From Bostrychus sinensis (Eukaryota; Chordata; Actinopteri; Gobiiformes; Eleotridae), in NCBI GenBank assembly GCA_020698575.1, contig CM036247.1, forward strand, positions 28,124,431-28,188,430: 64,000 nucleotides of DNA. The letters are read 5' to 3'. The notes under the pieces were generated by a model. It searched no databases. It was not told the DNA's origin and worked only from the letters and a program-made list of their open reading frames with translations. Below are positions 61,558-64,000 of this stretch, piece after piece. How positions within the stretch are numbered: the stretch's first letter is position 1; every line of letters begins with the position of its first letter. The translations under genes were made by a program, and so were the position numbers.

Positions 61558-61587
<30 letters not shown>
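61558..61587 (+). repeat. (TA)n microsatellite
   Basis: About 14 units. Confidence 0.95.
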
Positions 61588-61590
<3 letters not shown>

Positions 61591-61685
61591 TATTACCTAA
61601 AAAGAAATGTTGGTAATGAAACTGTGTCAGAATATCTACTTTAGTACACATAATTATTACCTCAGTAAAGAAAAACAAACGGCAC

Positions 61686-61817
61686 GTCCACAACGCTTTG
61701 TGGACCTAAAGAAAACGCCTGAGGGCACGTTCTGATGTATTCTTCTTTTTAGCAGCTCGTGGACATGTCTTGCGTCCACGAGCGAACCAGGAGAGAACCA
61801 GGCTGCTGTTACGTAAC
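61686..61817. promoter_or_regulatory. Paired hairpins sharing GTCCAC half-sites, plus a PAR-bZIP palindrome
   Basis: GTCCACAA/TTGTGGAC (61686-61693 and 61698-61705) and GCTCGTGGAC/GTCCACGAGC (61755-61764 and 61774-61783) are perfect inverted repeats. GTTACGTAAC (61808-61817) is a perfect palindrome containing TTACGTAA, the site of DBP/TEF/HLF and NFIL3 factors. The block lies about 1.7 kb beyond the pou3f1 stop codon. Confidence 0.4.
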
Positions 61818-63112
61818 TAGTCACTGCCGTGCGCAAAGGACAACACGGCTGGACCCCTACTCAGCAAACAAACAAACACACCATGCAAGGCCACGGTGTC
61901 TGTAGACCCAATAAAGACAACAGACCAGTTCTTGTATATATGTTTTATGTAAGTAATAAAATATTACTATAACATAAATAGAAATGTGACTTTGCAGTCT
62001 ACATTTAGCAATCAACATACAACCAATGTAGTAAACAAACGAACAAAATATTGAAATCCACTGCAACAAAACCATTAAGAGCCAAACAAAAAGCTCCAAA
62101 CACGTTTAAGAAATAAATATATATATAAATGGTCAGATTCATAAATGAAATCAATATTAAAATATCTTCTTGGAATTAGTAAGTGTACAAAACTGCCCGG
62201 AAAGAAACAAAACCAAAACAATATCTCAGAACAAATACAAGTTTACATATTCCACATATTTACACTTCGGAAATAATCCTGGCAACATTTTCTCTAAAAT
62301 CTTGTTGTTGTTTTTTTTTTTTACATTTTTTTTATCATTATTATTATTTTTTCTTGAAAAACAAAACCCTTGTGTGTGTAGAGAATAGCACTGCTGTAGG
62401 CTATTGGACTGCTCAGACAATGATAAATGACACAACGCGTGAGATTTTCAGATTTCCTTTCAGGCCGGAAAAAAAATAAATACATCTAAAAGTCGCTATA
62501 TTCCCCTTTCAGGAACTCTTTCTTTTCGTCCCAATCCAGTGTTTGTTTTTGTCTCGTTTGGAATATAATACAATACATGATGCGTAAAAGACAGGAGTGA
62601 AGTACAGGCGTGTGTTCCAACATGGCCCACTGGAGTTACCTGAGTTCTAATGCTTCTCTGTTTGGACCAATGTTTCGATTCTGATTCTTCCTAAAACATT
62701 GTAAACATGGCATTTACTGCGGGTTTAAGCCTATTGTCCACTCACAATGTCACTGACAAATATCAATTGCGATTAAATTAAAAGAATAAGTGCTCCATGC
62801 AAATAAAATATTACCCAAAACAATAGAAATGTGTGTTCCGTTTAGCGTCTTATTTTCTGTTGCAAATTTCGACGTGGTATATTTTAAGGCGTGCAGTCAG
62901 AACTTAGGCTCAGTCCTGTTGCATTTGGACATTTTCTGCGTGTTTTCTTTTTTCACCACCATCAAGGCAAACTGACCGAACAAATAGTACAAATGATGCA
63001 CAAATAAAATAGACAGACAGACACTGGAATAGTTCAAAAAAGCAACACATTTCAAACAAAGAAAGTATACACTAATTGTAATCAGTTTGAGCCTGGAAAA
63101 AAAAGCACAATG
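61818..63112. other. Downstream flank or distal 3' UTR of pou3f1
   Basis: AT-rich, no gene. An exact octamer ATGCAAAT is at 62797-62804. It may be transcribed if a distal polyadenylation site is used. Confidence 0.4.
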
Positions 63113-63118
63113 TTTATT
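63113..63118 (-). terminator. pou3f1: Proximal pou3f1 polyadenylation signal
   Basis: TTTATT on the plus strand is AATAAA on the minus strand, about 420 nt after the stop codon. It is the first canonical signal seen; longer 3' UTRs are possible. Confidence 0.55.
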
Positions 63119-63537
63119 CGTCTGCAGCGTCCAGTGTTGGGTCCTCGTTGTGGTGAGTCCACGGCGCACCGAGAGGAGCTGGCCTCAGTGGCACATTGAC
63201 CAGCCATTGGGATAGCACGTTTACTTTAAATGCATGTCGCCTCCATAAAATTTTGGTAAATAAAGATCTTTGTTTCACTTTAAACGCGCACGAAATCAGT
63301 AATAGCAAATATTTTTTCATTCTTTTTTCTTGTTTTTTTTTTTCTTTTTAACATTTCGCTCCTGTCATCTATTTGTTGGACAAGACTTACTCCGAATACT
63401 AAGGTGTTCAAAACAAACTCCCCCATGTCTCTTTCTCTGTCAGGAACAACAAAAGCCAAACTTAAATACTGTAAACTCCACAAGTCCCATTATTTTCCCC
63501 CTTTTTCTCTCCCCCCTCAAAGCGTTCATGAAAACAG

Positions 63538-64000
63538 TCACTGCACAGGGCTCTGTAGTGTGCGGTGTAGAGGAGGGGTCTCTGCTTGGGAATATACGTC
63601 CTCCATATTCGGGTGAGGGACCCCCACTGGTGTCATTCTTTTCTCTTTTTGTCTTCTGTTACAAAACCACACGCGCACTACCTCTTTTTCCAGCTGCAGA
63701 GTGCCGGCTAAAGTGCTGATTTCGTGCGCGGATGGCTTTGGGCATTTTAAGAAATGATTCTCCAGCGCCCCTTTCACCCCTACTTCGATGGACGTCCTCT
63801 TCTTTCGTTTCCTGCCCTGCGCGGCGATCTTGTCCAAATTGGTGGGACTGCCCGTGTTCGAGTCCGTCTCCTCCAGCCACTTGTTTAGCAGCGGCTTAAG
63901 TTTGCACATGTTCTTGAAGCTGAGCTGCAGCGCCTCAAATCTGCAGATAGTGGTCTGAGAAAAGACGTTCCCGTAGAGGGTACCCAACGCGAGGCCCACG
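63538..64000 (-). CDS. pou3f1: POU class 3 transcription factor, 3' end of the coding sequence (pou3f1)
   Basis: Class III POU proteins bind octamer DNA in the nucleus and control neural and Schwann-cell development. Visible here, in order: the end of the POU-specific domain (GLALGTLYGNVFSQTTICRF to LKPLLNKWLEE), a linker with GSPTNLDKIAAQ, and the complete POU homeodomain. The homeodomain runs from RKRKKRTSIE to the recognition helix RVWFCNRRQKEKR with its POU-type cysteine. The C-terminus is MEDVYSQAETPPLH to SPVQ and the stop is at 63538-63540. No intron interrupts the frame, as in intronless class III genes. The left-most in-frame codon (63997-63999) is GTG, an internal valine, so the gene continues beyond the window edge. 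The homeodomain has LAGTLQ where LADSLQ is usual. Assignment to pou3f1 rests on the C-terminal tail and on utp11 being its neighbour. Confidence 0.93.
   Translation of the reverse strand, partial: VGLALGTLYGNVFSQTTICRFEALQLSFKNMCKLKPLLNKWLEETDSNTGSPTNLDKIAAQGRKRKKRTSIEVGVKGALENHFLKCPKPSAHEISTLAGTLQLEKEVVRVWFCNRRQKEKRMTPVGVPHPNMEDVYSQAETPPLHRTLQSPVQ

Noticed and set aside
62183..62479. 98- and 72-codon plus-strand ORFs downstream of pou3f1
   Set aside because: Low-complexity T-rich DNA translating to Phe and Tyr runs. No domain.
63659..63880. Minus-strand ORF overlapping the pou3f1 coding sequence
   Set aside because: An out-of-frame shadow of the POU homeodomain frame.
63997..63999. Apparent start codon of the POU reading frame
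   Set aside because: The codon is GTG and encodes an internal valine of the POU-specific domain. The true start lies beyond the window.
1..64000. CRISPR arrays, bacterial operons, phage or plasmid features
   Set aside because: The spliced gene with GT-AG introns, SINEs and microsatellites show vertebrate nuclear DNA. No regular spaced repeats of CRISPR type were seen.

Overview
This window looks like ray-finned fish (teleost) nuclear DNA. It is AT-rich and dominated by non-coding sequence. It is studded with mono-, di-, tri- and tetranucleotide microsatellites and with transposon debris typical of fish: tRNA-derived SINEs, hAT and TTAA-flanked MITEs, a dead Tc1-like element, and Penelope-like and LINE fragments. 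Only two protein-coding genes can be read directly. A third is inferred from a promoter-like block and from gene order.

Layout. (1) 1-3162 is probably the first intron of a leftward gene. Its promoter and non-coding first exon appear to be the CpG-rich block at about 3160-3480, which has a good minus-strand splice donor at 3163/3162. Vertebrate gene order (FHL3, UTP11, POU3F1) makes fhl3 the natural candidate, but no fhl3 coding exon is in the window. (2) 3.5-12.1 kb is intergenic with MITE and SINE copies. (3) 12493-14450 (+) is a complete eight-exon utp11 gene (253 aa), whose product is a ribosomal small-subunit processome protein. (4) 14.6-63.1 kb is a gene desert of roughly 48 kb. Old repeats alternate with GC-richer, repeat-free islands that look like developmental enhancers, with octamers, phased TAATC homeodomain sites and E-boxes. 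(5) 63538-64000 (-) is the 3' end of a class III POU gene, pou3f1. It encodes the end of the POU-specific domain, the linker, the complete homeodomain and the C-terminus. The gene runs out of the window on the right.

How the parts fit. utp11 is a housekeeping ribosome-biogenesis gene with a compact structure. The large desert beside the transcription factor pou3f1 is what is expected of a developmental regulatory landscape. The islands around 22.3, 25.4, 26.0, 33.1 and 58.2 kb are the best enhancer candidates by eye. CTCF-like motifs lie near both edges of utp11 and near 60.3 kb, and one perfect match sits inside a MITE.

No new defence, biosynthetic or mobile system is apparent. The most interesting points are a helically phased homeodomain-site array with a nearby octamer at 58.2-58.4 kb, a pair of hairpins sharing the same half-site at 61.7 kb, a duplicated 80-bp GC-rich block at 22.5/23.8 kb, an upstream ORF ending one base before the utp11 ATG, a degenerate hammerhead-like core in the Penelope remnant, and an unexplained ORF of 225 codons at 48.1 kb.
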